Source: Pachyseris speciosa (Eukaryota > Cnidaria > Anthozoa > Scleractinia > Pachyseridae). Taken from it: a stretch of DNA of 64,000 bases. Positions 23,650 to 34,776 of the stretch are shown here, one piece after another (within the stretch, counting starts at the first letter, position 1; every line of letters starts with the position of its first letter). The position numbers were made by a program, and so were the translations under genes. Where the stretch lies: contig JAEMWC010001536.1 of the NCBI GenBank assembly GCA_016490735.1, positions 67,501 through 131,500 of the forward strand, read 5' to 3'. The notes beneath the pieces were generated by a model. It made no database searches. It saw only the letters and a program-made list of their open reading frames with translations, and was not told the origin of the DNA.

Positions 23650-26600
23650 GTAACATTTCAGAAGGCTCGTGAAATCGCGCGTACAGAGGAAGCTACTAAA
23701 CTCCAATTACAGGCCATGACAAACCCCATCCAAGTCAATTCCCTAGGCAGAAGAGAATTGAGCAAAGGCAAAAACAAGCCTAAAAGTAAGCCGCATTGGG
23801 GGCAAAGAGGCCACAAAGGAAAGGAGTACAAACAGGTCGACCGACCGAACCAGACCCTGATGAAAGAGTTTTCTTAGGGATTCTGACTGCAGAGCAATGT
23901 CAGGACACAAATAACTGTGCAAGTGAGATTGATAATATCCAGTCGGAAGCACATGGTAACAAAGCCATAGTTGAAATGCAGCTAACTGCCAAGCCATACC
24001 ACAGGCACACCACACCAATACAGTGTAAGATAGATACTGGTGCAGAGATGAATGCAATGTCCAAGCGGGACTATGACAAAGTGGTTACACAGCCCCTAGA
24101 AAGACAACTCAGTCCACCGCAGTGCAAAATCACAGCTTATGGAGGACACCACATAAACAGTCTTGGCTCCTGTCAGTTGTATCTATACCACAATGGTGAT
24201 GTTAAGGCAGTGTCATTTGAAGTTACCGAAGTCACAGGCCCGCCAATGCTAGGATGCAAAACTTGCAGTGACTTAGAACTTGTGAAATTTAAATGCAACC
24301 TTACACAGAGATCAAATGTACAAGACAAGACAAAGCCGTCACCCGATAGTCAGCAGTGTCAAATCTCCCACCCAACTCACCAAAGAGGAACTCCTCAGTG
24401 ACTACCAGGACCGCTTCGAGGGGCTAAGCAAGTTCAGAATGAAGCCATACCATATAACCATTGAACCTGACGCAGAACCCGTCATTCATCCACCGCGCTC
24501 GGTATCAGTCCACTTACGAGAGCTGTACAGGCAAGAAATCGACAATATGCTGGAACTTGGTGTCATCACACCAGCTGACATACCTACAGATTGGGTAAAC
24601 AGCATAGTTCTGTCAGAGTCAACAAATGAAAAGGGAGAGATTACCAAGCTTAGAGTATTCCTAGATCCCCGGGACTTAAACAAGTGGGTCAAGAGGGAAC
24701 AACACTACTGCAAAACAATCGATGAAGTGGTGACTCAACTCAACGATGCCAAGTTCTTTACACTTGTTGATGCTAAGAAAGGGTATTGGCACGTCCCACT
24801 TGACGAATCAAGCTCCTACCTCACTAGCTTTTCTAACCCCTTTGGTAGATTTCGTTTCACCAGGCTGCCCTTTGGTCTATATGTCTCTCTCTATATGTCT
24901 CTCAGCCCTCGAAGGCCTCACGGGTGTCACAGGCATTGCAGATGATACCTTCGTCTTTGGCTCTACAGAAGGTTAACATGACAAGAATTTAGCCAACCTC
25001 ATGGAACGTGCACAGCAAGAGGGCATAGTATTTAACAAAGAGAAGTTGCAATTCAAAAGCGAAGAGATTAGCTTCTTCGGACACACTTGGACACCCCAAG
25101 GTGTAAGACCTGATGACAGCAAAGTCTCAGCTATACAAAACATGCAACCCTCAGAAGATGTCAAGAGTCTTCAAAGTTTCCTATGCCTGGTCAACTACCT
25201 CACACGGTACTCAGGCCCCCTGGCCACCATTACTGCTCCTCTCCGTGAGTTAACTAAGAAAGAGGTAGCCTATATGTGGGGGCCAGAACATGATCGTGCA
25301 TTTAATGCAGTTAAAGCTGAAGTGTCCACCCTCGGTGTGCTCAGATATTTCGACCCCCACGCCGGGTGCTGAAGTATCTATTGCTGATGCCTTGTCAAGA
25401 ATCTCACCACAACCGACATCTGGCAACAACCAGCTACCTCAGTTTGACATACACCATGTCAAACTGATCGCTTACTGCATCGCCAGCGAGACTGCAGCAG
25501 ATTCGGGAAGAGACGGTCCATAATTTTCACCATGAGAACTGAAAGAGATGGATTACAAAGGATGGCCATATAAGAGAGAAAAATGCCCAGAAGCATTGCA
25601 CGATTTCTGTAACTTTCGAGACGAGTTAACCATTGAAGACGGGTTAATACTTAAGGGTGATCGCATCGTTATCCAGCCATCCCTTCGACAGGAGATGTTA
25701 GAAATCATTCATCAAGGGCATCTGGGTCAGGACAAATGCCTGCTCCGAGCCAGAACCTGCGTTTTCTGGCCAGGCATCACAAAAGTTGTTATCAGTCTCG
25801 TACAATAGACACCAACGCCAGCAACAGAAAGAACCAATTCTCCAGCCAGAACAACCAAGTTACCATTGGGAAAGGTTAAACTCTGATTTGTTCGACTTCA
25901 AGGGCCACCAGTACTTCCTTGTCTCAGAGCAGTATAGCAAGTTTCCAGCCATCCGAAAGGTTTCAAGCACGACATCCGCAGCCGTTATCACTCATCTTAG
26001 GAGCATATTCGCAGAGTACGGCATCTCCAGTCAGTTAGTAACTGACAATGGTCCACAGTACAGTGCAAAGGAATTCGCAGATTTTACCACCTCTTATGGA
26101 ATAGAGCACATCACCAGTTCCCCACTTTATCCGCAAGCCAATGGATCTTCGGAATGCATGGTACAGACAGTGAAGAACATACTCGAGAAATGTGATGAGG
26201 AAGGTGGAGACCCTTACATAGGTCTACTATCATACAGAGCAACACCCCTCTACCACCACCTGGGATCACCAGCAGAGCTGCTAACAAAGAGAAAGTTCAG
26301 AATACTGTTACTTATGTCCCACCGTGTAAACCTTACAGATGATTCAGCGCAAGTTAGGGAACAGTTACAACGACAACAAGAGCAGCAAGGCCACTATTTT
26401 AATCTGAAGGCACGGCCAACCCTAGAACCACTCCATCCAGGCCAGCCAATAAGAATCCTCGATCACCAAACCAAGACCTGGGAACCAGGCACTGCTGTGA
26501 GAACAGCAAAAGTACCAAGGTCGTATATAGTTAGGAACAGCAAAACAGCAGGTATGTACCAGTGTACAAGATCACACCTCAGGCCGGACCATGCGACACC

Positions 26601-26802
26601 CCATACGCAACATCCACCCCTGATGGCAGTACCTAAAGTTGTCATACCACCATCAAGACCTGGGAATGGAACTGTTCAGCCAGCAGGAGACAGTATAGAA
26701 CCTAGTTCCCCTGCAAATACTCCAAAGCCCTCCGAGACAAACAGCAGATATACTACCCGACCTGGACGTACAGTGAATCCGCCAGATAAGCTGAACATTT
26801 AG
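23650..26802 (+). pseudogene. Ty3/Gypsy-type gag-pol relic: protease, RT, RNase H, integrase with several deletions
   Basis: Domain order is protease, RT, RNase H remnant, integrase, as in Ty3/Gypsy. It begins inside Gag (KAREIARTEEATK) and shifts frame before 23850. The retropepsin signature DTGAEMN lies near 24036-24056. RT shows LDPRDLNKW and VDAKKGYWHVPLD, a deletion/duplication at about 24885-24910, the catalytic IADD near 24940, and an in-frame TAA at 24976. RNase H is mostly deleted at about 25370 (FDPHAG joins directly to EVSIADALSR). The integrase zinc-finger start (HQGHLGQDKC) is followed by a deletion near 25800; the core keeps VTDNGPQYS and the NGSSE region (Glu near 26150). The C-terminus ends at 26802. 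It is clearly inactive. No paired LTRs were found. Confidence 0.85.
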
Positions 26803-26916
26803 ACATTAAAGAACTTGAGGAACGTTCATTTGTTAGTTGCAGAGAACCGTTAATTGAATAACCACTTTAAACAAGTTGCAGTTTTGATACACACTTTAAA
26901 GACATTGATTAAGCAT

Positions 26917-27361
26917 CAGGGGCACCCAACGACAAGTTTCGGTCGATATCTGTTCGGTGGAGGGTAATTCGCCTTGGGTTTTCGGCGTCGATTAAAGAGG
27001 GCACTCGGATTTTCGTAACTAAAACGTGACCTAAAAGATTCGCAATTGGGAAATCATAACCCCTGAGGTTTTCGGAAAGGTCGTAATTGCTGTTTTTGGC
27101 AGTCAAAAACGTCAGCTAGCATTCTCGGAAAGAAAATAGTTCCCTAGAAAGGTCGTCGAAAGTATTTCAGCTTGCATTTTCTCAAAGAAAGATTTTGTTC
27201 CCTAACATTTTCGGGCAAGTAAACTTTCAGCTAGGGAATCCGAACAGATGAACTTTTTCTAGCTTATGAAAACATCACTTCAAACAAACTTCAAACACCA
27301 CAAGGTACTTAAAAATTCCTTTCTACATCTTTTGGTTGATTTGGCTCGTTGGGTGCCCCTG
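26917..27361. mobile_element. Non-autonomous element with CAGGGGCACCCAACGA TIRs, 445 bp
   Basis: Termini CAGGGGCACCCAACGA and TCGTTGGGTGCCCCTG are perfect inverted copies. AAGCAT (26911-26916 and 27362-27367) is a direct duplication of six bases. The CAGGG start is hAT-like, although hAT usually duplicates eight bases. Interior TTTTCGG/AAAG motifs recur as subterminal repeats. It lies in the 3' region of the Gypsy relic. Confidence 0.7.
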
Positions 27362-27429
27362 AAGCATGAACTTTTAGAAAGCTAAAAAAAATGGTGTTTG
27401 CCGTTCTTCCTTTTTTATTGAAAGCGGGA

Positions 27430-27545
27430 TGTCACAGTATCACGTGTTTACCACGTCACGTGCTCATTGTTATGTAACAAGGGCTGAATGTCTGTAGCCG
27501 CCATGTTGGAACACGTTTAATAAATCACAAAGCAAGACACATAAC
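27430..27545 (+). other. Possible solo 3' LTR remnant of the Gypsy element
   Basis: A purine run (GAAAGCGGGA) precedes TGTCACAG, and an AATAAA lies about 90 bp downstream, the expected order for polypurine tract and LTR. No upstream partner exists for comparison, so the right boundary is a guess. Confidence 0.25.
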
Positions 27546-27705
27546 GCCTTGGGTTTCTTTTGGTTCAATTTTAACCCTGAGAGTATGCTGGAGGAATTTA
27601 TAACCGAGATGCCTGCAGTTAATGATTCAGTGTCGTTGACTATTAGAGTGGTATCATGTGCGAATTGAGATATAATTGTTTCACTGTCGTCAGGGAGTGT
27701 GATTA

Positions 27706-27780
27706 CGCCATTTTGCTAATGATTAGTTCCTGGTGAATTGTGGGTAGATCCAGTCCTTTGTAGGGGCAAACGGCCATTCT
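27706..27780 (+). repeat. Half copy of the 59.8-kb palindromic MITE
   Basis: CGCCATTTTGCTAATGATTAG through GGGGCAAACGGCCATT matches the left half of 59781-59950. The second half is missing. Confidence 0.65.
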
Positions 27781-27995
27781 AGAACGTAACTTGAATTGTA
27801 TTTTTCAAAATTTATGATTCGCTCCTTTCGATCCCGTCTGATGGAATAAATTTTAAAACTGACTATCTTTACAATTCATACACTTAGTTGTAGTCCACTG
27901 TCGGTGATCAAAATGGGGTTGACAGACCGACGCGAGTCCTGCTGTGTGCTCATTGTGTTGTTCACGGCCTTTATAGTTTTGCTTTACTGAAGAGG

Positions 27996-28865
27996 TATAT
28001 CTTTATGCGATTTACCTTTTCTATAATAAATCAAGGGAGGTTCCTTGAATATCTTTCTGAGTAATGGTTGTTCTTGTATTAAAAGCCATTGTCTCCAAAC
28101 ATGTTAACGATGTCTGAAATTGCGTCACGGAGAGTGGAAGTTTCTTGTGCGTTCTCTGCTTCTGTGTTAGAGCTGTTTTTCTGTCTGTCCGCGTAGTTAA
28201 CTTCTGAGAGTATCTGTTCGACCATTTTCTCAGGGTAACTTCTAGACATAAGTCGAGTTTTAGTAGCTCTTGAAGAAAGAAAAGATTAAAAAAAGGCTCA
28301 TTCATTTTACAGTACTAAACACTTACAAAGACAGAAAAGACAAACTCTGTCTTACTAAACTGGCAAATGATTTTTTGGTCGTTGCGACAATCAAAAAAGG
28401 AATTTCCGGTACATTCAGAAAATCCGATTTTGTGGCAGTAAACGAATAAATGAACCAAAGTTATGATTACTCTACCTTCTGTTACAGATTTCGTTAACTG
28501 TGTTTACAAAGTTTATTTTGTCACTAACCCCTTTCTCTAAATGCATGAATCGAGTTGAAAAGTGTAGAAAAGGATATCACCTGATTTTTTTGAGTTAATA
28601 AAATATGTTAACTTCTGGACAAATCTTATGAATTAAACGGCATGATATGCATTTTAAATATTTTTAGAGTTAGTAACCTCCCCTCACTTCAAATTGGGGG
28701 AGCTTCTACCCCGTTCGTGACGCAATTTCAAGAATCGTTACCATGTTTGTAAAACATACTAATGGACAAATGGCATCTAATACAAGAACAACCATTACTC
28801 AAAGAGATATTCAAGGAATCTCCCTTGATTTCTTATAGAAAAGGAAAATCGCTTAAAGATATGCT
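27996..28865. mobile_element. Foldback element with about 135-bp inverted arms
   Basis: 27996-28130 and 28727-28865 are inverted copies; both include the CTTTTCTATAA and ACAAGAACAACCATTACTC blocks, separated by about 600 bp without a gene. No clear target duplication was found. The 94-codon minus frame at 28021-28305 partly reflects the arm. Confidence 0.6.
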
Positions 28866-29337
28866 TGCTTAGATTAATCTTGGCTCGAAACCAACAACAC
28901 ACAAACAAAAAAACATATTTTTGTTTAAGTGTGATTTGAAATGACCTAACCATATTACGGTATGGAAATTTTGCGAGCGCGTCTCCTCAAGGGAAAAAAA
29001 AACGTTTGGGTTTCGTTTGCTTCAAACAAAGGACGATTGTTGGGACAAGTACTGGTTGGTTCTCCCTAAAAGGGGGGGGGGGGGGGAGGGGGGGGTTCAA
29101 TCGCTACATTCTTCCTAGGGTTGGTTACCTTGCAAGCGGTAGAAATCTGTCATCAGAGAATATTGCCAAGTGCCACCCCAAGTTTTCCGATTGAAAAAAT
29201 CTTTGAAAATAGGCAAAAACATCAAAGAAACCGCAGTTGTTGAGTGGGGCAGGCAGATTTAAACAAAGGGCAAATGTCGCGGGGACCAGTTCAAGTCGTG
29301 TCATCTAACAAAAATCTATTCGCAGGGACCAAATTTT
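28866..29337. other. Gene-free stretch with poly-G tract
   Basis: No supportable gene; it contains a G-tract of about 25 bases at 29070-29095 with one A interruption that could form G-quadruplex or triplex DNA. Confidence 0.5.
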
Positions 29338-29339
29338 AT

Positions 29340-29575
29340 TTCAGTGCGAACGTTCCCAGGAAATGAACCATGAACGCCAGTGTATGGCCATATTTGCCCG
29401 TGTTTGGCCAAGTATGCCCGTGTATAGCCATGTACACCAGTGTATGGCCATGTATACCCGTGTATGGCCATGTATGCCCGTGTATAGCCATCAGGTGTAA
29501 GTGCGTGGATACCCGTGTACGCCCGTGTATGGCCATGTATACCCGTGTATGTCCATGTATATTTGTTTATGGCCA
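29340..29575. repeat. 20-bp minisatellite, inverted array, left segment
   Basis: Same unit as at 18-23 kb but in reverse complement (CCCGTGTATGGCCATGTATG). The left flank CCAGGAAATGAACCATGAACGCC is the reverse complement of the right flank of the first array (23122-23145), so the two arrays end in the same sequence in mirrored orientation. Confidence 0.9.
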
Positions 29576-29756
29576 TTTATACCATGCCATAGAAAATACA
29601 GCCAATCAGAATAAAGGACAGTCTTTGTATATTCGTCAGTATTCCACCGGACCTTCCCATCGATCAGTGCAATTCAACGGTATCACACCCAACCTTCCCA
29701 TCGTACATTTATGCTGGCCTTGCTGGCCACTGTATTTTCTATGGCATGATATAAAA
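29576..29756. mobile_element. Palindromic MITE nested in the inverted minisatellite
   Basis: CATGCCATAGAAAATACAG at 29583-29601 and CTGTATTTTCTATGGCATG at 29730-29748 are perfect inverted copies, with TTTATA-type outer ends. It interrupts the tandem array. Confidence 0.7.
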
Positions 29757-29842
29757 TAGTTATGCAACCCTTTCTCGTGGTATACCGTGGAATATCCCAT
29801 GAGTCACTTGTATTTTCTTGATATACACAAGAGCCTTCAGTC

Positions 29843-31216
29843 CATGTATGTCCATGTATACTTGTGTATGCCCATGAACACCTGTGTATGCCCATGCACA
29901 CTAGTATATCGCCATGTATGCCCGTGTATACCCGTGTACACCCGTGTATGGCCATGTACGCCCGTGTATGGCCATGTATACCCGTGTATGTCAATGTATA
30001 CTTGAGTATGGCCATGTATACCCGTGTATAGCCATGTATGCTCGTGTATATCCGTGTACGCCCGTGTATGGCCATGTATGCCCGTGTATGTCAATGTATA
30101 CTTGAGTATGGCCATGTATGCCCGTGTATAGCCATGTATGCTCGTGTATATGCCTGTACGCCCGTGTATGGCCATGTATGCCCGTGTATGTCCATGTATA
30201 CTTGTGTATGGCCATGTATGCCCGTGTATAGCCGTGTGTGTCCGTGTATACCCGTGTACGCCCGTGTATGGCCATGTACGCCCGTGTATGGCCATGAATA
30301 CCCGTGTATGTCCATGTCTACTTGTGTATGGCCATGTATGCCCGTGTATAGCCGTGTATGTCCGTCTATACCCGTCTACGCCCGTGTATGTCCATGTATA
30401 CCCGTGTATGTTCATACATACTTGTGTATGGCCATGTATACTCGAGTAAACCATGTATGTCCGTGTATACCCATGTACGCCCGTGTATGCCCATGTATAC
30501 TTGTGTATGCCCATGTACGCCAGTGTATGGCGATGTATGTCCGTCTATACCCATGTACGCAAGTGTATGGCCATGTATACTTCTGTATGCCCATGTACGC
30601 CAGTGTATGGCCATGTATGCCCGTGTATAGCCATGTATGTTCGTGTATACCAATGTACGCAAGTGTATGGCCACGTATACTTGTGTATGGCCATGTATTC
30701 CCGTTTATAGCCATGTATACTCGTGTATACCCGTATAGGCCCGTGTATGACCATGTATAACCGTGTATGTCCATGTATGCTTGTGTATGCCCGTGTATAC
30801 CTGTGTATGCCCATGTACGCCAGTGTATGGCCATGTATGCCCGTGTATAGCCACGTATGTCCGTGTATACCCGTGTACAGCAGTGTATGGCCATGTATAC
30901 CCGTGTATGTCCATGTATGCGTGTCTATGGCCATGTATGCCCGTGTATAGCCATGTATGTCCGTCTATACCAGTGTACGCCCGTGTATAGCCATGTATGC
31001 TCGTGTATAACCGTGTACGCCCGTGTATGGCCATGTATACTTGTGTATGGCCATGTATGCCCGTGCATAGCCATGTATGTCCGTGTATACCCATGTACGC
31101 CAGTGTATGGCCATGTATATTTGTCTACGGCCATGTATGCCCATGTATAGCCATTTATACTCGTGTATACCCGTATAGGCCCGTGTATGACCATGTATAC
31201 CCGTGTATGTCCATGT
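29843..31216. repeat. 20-bp minisatellite, inverted array, main segment
   Basis: About 1.37 kb of the reverse-complement unit, more divergent than the first array, with variants such as CTTGTGTATG and CCAGTGTATG recurring in order. It ends at a 150-bp palindrome. Long open frames on both strands are by-products of the stop-free unit. Confidence 0.93.
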
Positions 31217-31225
31217 ATATAGAGA

Positions 31226-31372
31226 TTACTTCATGGTTGGTGAGTGCGTACGATTTTTATTCACGAGTTGTGAAGAATCGAAAACGAACGAGTGAGCGCA
31301 GCGAACGAGTGAGTTTGCGATTCTTCACAACGAGTGAATAAAAATCGCACAAGCGAACCAACCATGAGGTAA
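31226..31372. repeat. 150-bp near-perfect palindrome beside the minisatellite
   Basis: TTACTTCATGGTTGGT...and its mirror ACCAACCATGAGGTAA enclose GATTTTTATTCACGAGTTG and its inverted copy, around a short core of GAACGAGTGAG repeats. It could be a MITE or the end of the Crypton-bearing element; neither can be shown here. Confidence 0.6.
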
Positions 31373-31691
31373 TTTGTTTATTATATATGTACTGAGATAT
31401 TACAAAATAATGTTAACAACTATCAATTGCGCGGTGAAATCAACACAAAGACCACAACGAGTTGCGAATGATTTTATTCGAGCAAACTGAACGTACAAAA
31501 CTTCCTACAACATTAAAGTTATTCAATGACTCTGAAGAAAGTGGAACAAAGTCTACTTTTAAACGATTCTTTAACTTTAAATAACAATGAAAATTTTCAG
31601 CTTTAAATATCGCCGTTCAAAACCGTAACTTAGATATAAAATTTGAAAAAGTTGACTGTTTTGTAAATCTAATTATAGTAATGCATGCATT
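31373..31691. other. AT-rich 3' flank of the recombinase gene
   Basis: No gene seen; AT-rich sequence between the palindrome and the recombinase stop, plausibly 3' UTR. Confidence 0.4.
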
Positions 31692-33224
31692 CTAATCAGA
31701 GTCAGAGTCCAGTACTTTTAGCCTTTTGTACCTCTTTGGAGAAGACTTTACCTCAACTTCTTGGATTGCCAACTTCGGGGATTGATTGAGGCTGTTAATA
31801 GAAATGCTGAATTGACCTCCATGAATAACAGCGCCCGTGAAAAGCGACATCGCTTGTTGGTGATGATCTGCCGCCGAGCGACCCGCCGAGCTAGCTGAAG
31901 GATCAGTGGAGCATTCTCCAACTTGAGATGAATTAGTTTTCTCTAAGCTATGCACATTCCCGGACATCAGTTCACTTAAAGTACGAGACATTTTTACTTG
32001 CTGTTTTTCAGAAACTACAGAATAATTTGTCACACTTTGAAGATTTTTATGTCCCGACAGTTGAATAATATCTGTCGCTGGGATGTCGTTGTTTGTTAAA
32101 GTTTGGATCATTGTTTTGCGACCGCTATGGTTCTTTACATTGGGCCCCAGCCCGGCTTTTTCTGCCATTTGTTTCATTAACGAATTCAGCTTGTTCACGC
32201 CAACGGCTGACTTTTTAAACCATGGTTTAGAAGAATCTTGTTTTTTACAGTTATTTACTGCTAGATAAAATGGCGCGTTGTTGTCGTTCATTTCCGACGG
32301 TCTTTTCTCCGCGTAGAATTTGTAAACAGTGACGGGATCTCTTTCACTTCCCTGAACCGAAAACATTTTCGGTTTTATTTGCCTGACATCTCTGGGATTT
32401 TCTCCGGTTCGAGTCTTAGTTTGTCTCTCAGTGTACTCTAAAAATTCCTCGCCATTTGTAGTTTGGCGTAGTTGCACATCGCCCCAACACATGTCTCTGT
32501 GTTCCTTACAACCACGGAGACCGAAACAGACTGTGTTGTTGAACCAAACTGTGTTCAGTAGAGCCTCAGGAGTTGACTTTCCTAACAATCCTTTGTCATA
32601 CAGCAGTTTTATGTCGTCTTCTGTGAGGGGAACTGAAGCGTTTGGTTTATCGCCCTTGCCTTTCTTCTTGAGATCTCTTTGTTTTGATTTTAATGCCGTT
32701 CGTGCTTTTTCAAACTCGACGTCTCTCATAATGCTGTAGCCGTAATTCTTCTTCTTTAAATACCGTTCAAAACTGGCCATCATAGCACGCAAGGAAGTGG
32801 GTTCGTAATCTTCGTTGTTTTCTTTCTTTCTTACTGTTATGATAAATTCGCTGATGAATGAACTCAGTTCGTGTGGGGGAATTTCTTCTACAGGCCTTGA
32901 CTCATCTTTTAGCCTCAAAAACTCCTTAAGCAAAGCAACATTCTGTTCAGTTTTCTTCCTGGTGTTTTCGTTTTCTGCATTTAAGTTAGTTTCAGTAGTT
33001 TCACTAGCAACCTTTGTGGTTTCCCAGGTACCATGGTATGGAATCCCAAAAGTATGGGTTCCCAAGTCTCCACTGATTAAAATCAGTAGGTAAAGGGGGA
33101 TTTTTGTGTGTGCAAGGGAAGGTGGTTGTGAGCAGAAAATAAGATCATTAGTAAAATAGTTAGCTTGGTAAGGGGTTATATTGAACGAGAGACCTCTGCA
33201 ACGCAGCACTCTCAAGCTCAACAA
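31692..33224 (-). CDS. Crypton-type tyrosine recombinase (DUF3504-like), uninterrupted
   Basis: A 510-codon frame whose C-terminal half is a tyrosine recombinase like those of Crypton DNA transposons and their domesticated relatives (the QRICH1/ZMYM group). Such enzymes cut and rejoin DNA through a covalent tyrosine intermediate. The catalytic set is complete: Arg in FGLRGCKEH (about residue 237), H-x-x-R in NHSGRK (366-369), His in SGHKN (392) and the nucleophile Tyr in TNYS (401). A basic Lys-rich linker (around 175-195) and a C-terminal Ser/Lys-rich tail ending DSDSD follow the usual layout. The first about 50 residues lack domain character and run into a repeated non-coding motif, so the real exon probably starts near 33079 after an intron acceptor. 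No stop or frameshift interrupts the domain, so it may be a recent transposon or a domesticated gene. Confidence 0.85.
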   Translation of the reverse strand: MLSLRVLRCRGLSFNITPYQANYFTNDLIFCSQPPSLAHTKIPLYLLILISGDLGTHTFGIPYHGTWETTKVASETTETNLNAENENTRKKTEQNVALLKEFLRLKDESRPVEEIPPHELSSFISEFIITVRKKENNEDYEPTSLRAMMASFERYLKKKNYGYSIMRDVEFEKARTALKSKQRDLKKKGKGDKPNASVPLTEDDIKLLYDKGLLGKSTPEALLNTVWFNNTVCFGLRGCKEHRDMCWGDVQLRQTTNGEEFLEYTERQTKTRTGENPRDVRQIKPKMFSVQGSERDPVTVYKFYAEKRPSEMNDNNAPFYLAVNNCKKQDSSKPWFKKSAVGVNKLNSLMKQMAEKAGLGPNVKNHSGRKTMIQTLTNNDIPATDIIQLSGHKNLQSVTNYSVVSEKQQVKMSRTLSELMSGNVHSLEKTNSSQVGECSTDPSASSAGRSAADHHQQAMSLFTGAVIHGGQFSISINSLNQSPKLAIQEVEVKSSPKRYKRLKVLDSDSD

Positions 33225-33765
33225 TTAGTGTTAAAGTAACAAAACTAACTAAAACCTAGCAGAAATGTTAGATTAAAATTCCAGAGAAAGCCACATCGAG
33301 GGAGTAATTTGGTAAGGGGCAAAATATGTGAAGGGATTAGGGTTAGCTGACTATTGGAAATGGGGAATGGGGAATTCCGTATAATTTAATAAGGATTATG
33401 ACTAGTAGTTTTAAATAGAGGGGTGAAGAAAATAAAATAAATGGAGGGAATTTGGGAGGTGGAAACTCATTATAGGGGTTAGGGTTATGTTGAGCGAGAG
33501 ACCTCTGCAATACAGCACTCTCGAGCTCAATTTGATGTACATTAAGATAATGATGAGTATTACACTCAGGGACAGGGTTAGCTAGACATGGGGGAGGGGG
33601 AAACTCCCTTTTGAAGGATAAGACATATTTAGTTTGGGCAAGGCTGTTTAGGGTTAGCTAATTTTGGGGAAGGGAGAACTCTGTACAAGGATTAGGATTA
33701 GGACTGTTTAGGTAGGGGAGGGGCAATGCTGATTAGGGTTAGCTAATTTTTGGGGAAGGGAACAC
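33160..33765. repeat. Degenerate GGGTTAGCTAATTTTGGGGAAGG tandem region
   Basis: The phrase GGGTTAGCT followed by GGGGAAGGG recurs at about 33347, 33576, 33649 and 33734, and the GAGAGACCTCTGCAA block occurs at about 33189 (as GAACGAGAGACC) and 33491. No gene is present. The repeats separate the recombinase exon from the Penelope fragment. Confidence 0.6.
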
Positions 33766-34026
33766 GTCAACGGCGAAACAGGAAGACGACTAGGTGACCG
33801 ATTGCGAGAACATCTTCGTGATGTTGAGAAAGATGACAAAGACGCATCCAAACCTGTCGCTCGGCATTTTAATCTCCCTAACCATTCTAAACAACACATG
33901 TCGATCTCCGGCCTTTCCCTACATCAAGGTACCACGGAAAGCCGTAAAAATCTCGAGCAAAAACTGATCTTTCAAATTGGCACTCTTAATCCCCACGGTA
34001 TCAACGAGTGCTTTTCATTCAATTAA
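33766..34026 (+). pseudogene. Penelope-like element: GIY-YIG endonuclease fragment (3' end of ORF)
   Basis: This frame reads a GIY-YIG nuclease tail: GETGRRLGDRLREHL, then ARHFNLPNHS and LIFQIGTLNPHGINE to a normal stop at 34024-34026. GIY-YIG nucleases nick target DNA for Penelope-like retroelements. The GIY part and all of the reverse transcriptase are missing; the left junction at about 33766 is directly next to the GGGTTAG repeats. The tail itself shows no stop. A hammerhead-like motif follows 88 bp after the stop. Confidence 0.8.
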
Positions 34027-34113
34027 TTTATTCCTGTTTTTCACGTTACTATGTTACCACCAATAGCGTAGCTCCATTTTCTGTATATAAACCATACACA
34101 GCCCACAATTCCT

Positions 34114-34158
34114 CGATTCGCTCCGACGAAGGGTAACGCTCGAAACGTCAGCTAATCG
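34114..34158 (+). ncRNA. Hammerhead-ribozyme-like motif at Penelope 3' end
   Basis: Helix I strands CGATTCGCT (34114-34122) and AGCTAATCG (34150-34158) pair at 8 of 9 positions. Between them lie CCGACGA (core CUGANGA with one U-to-C change), a short hairpin GGG...CTC, then GAAAC and the cleavage-type triplet GTC (34147-34149). One extra A precedes helix II. Penelope-like elements are known to carry hammerheads; activity of this one is doubtful because of the changed core base. Confidence 0.5.
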
Positions 34159-34219
34159 AATCCCTGTACGGTGGTGAATTTACATTATCAACTCCGTTGA
34201 TAAACCAAATTTTCGTGTT

Positions 34220-34230
<11 letters not shown>

Positions 34231-34272
<42 letters not shown>

Positions 34273-34543
34273 TTCATTTGTTTTCATGTCAGTTCGACAA
34301 TTGCTCATGCAGGAAGTGCATAGCTGGTTAGCGAAGGTTTTACGTTCCTCTCATCGTCTGCAGTTAAATGCAGTTACAGCATACAGGGCGGTTTTTGATA
34401 TAGTTTGTCACAGTCAGTAGGCATGGCACGGCTAAATTTATTACAATTTTAAACTAGTCAGGTTCGCCGTAATCAGTAGTAAGGCTCTAACAACAAAACT
34501 CTAATACAAAGACATACAATATTTTATGATGTTGATGATGATA

Positions 34544-34600
<57 letters not shown>

Positions 34601-34776
34601 TTGATGATGATTATGATGATGATGATGCTTGGCTCATAACTGGTTATCTATTTAAAACATAGTTAGTACAGGAGAATTCTTCTGTCTTTTACAGTACGTG
34701 ACCAAGCAGTCTGCTACTTTAGTTGGCGATAATTTAGAAACATTCCTTGAAAGTACACTGAAGAATTTTGTGGAGT
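34231..34776. other. Gene-free stretch with (GAT)n microsatellite
   Basis: No gene seen. A GAT/ATG trinucleotide repeat of about 95 bp with a few interruptions occupies 34530-34625. Confidence 0.6.

Noticed and set aside
27430..27545. Confident 3' LTR
   Set aside because: No partner LTR exists in the window and the right edge cannot be fixed; kept only as a weak feature.
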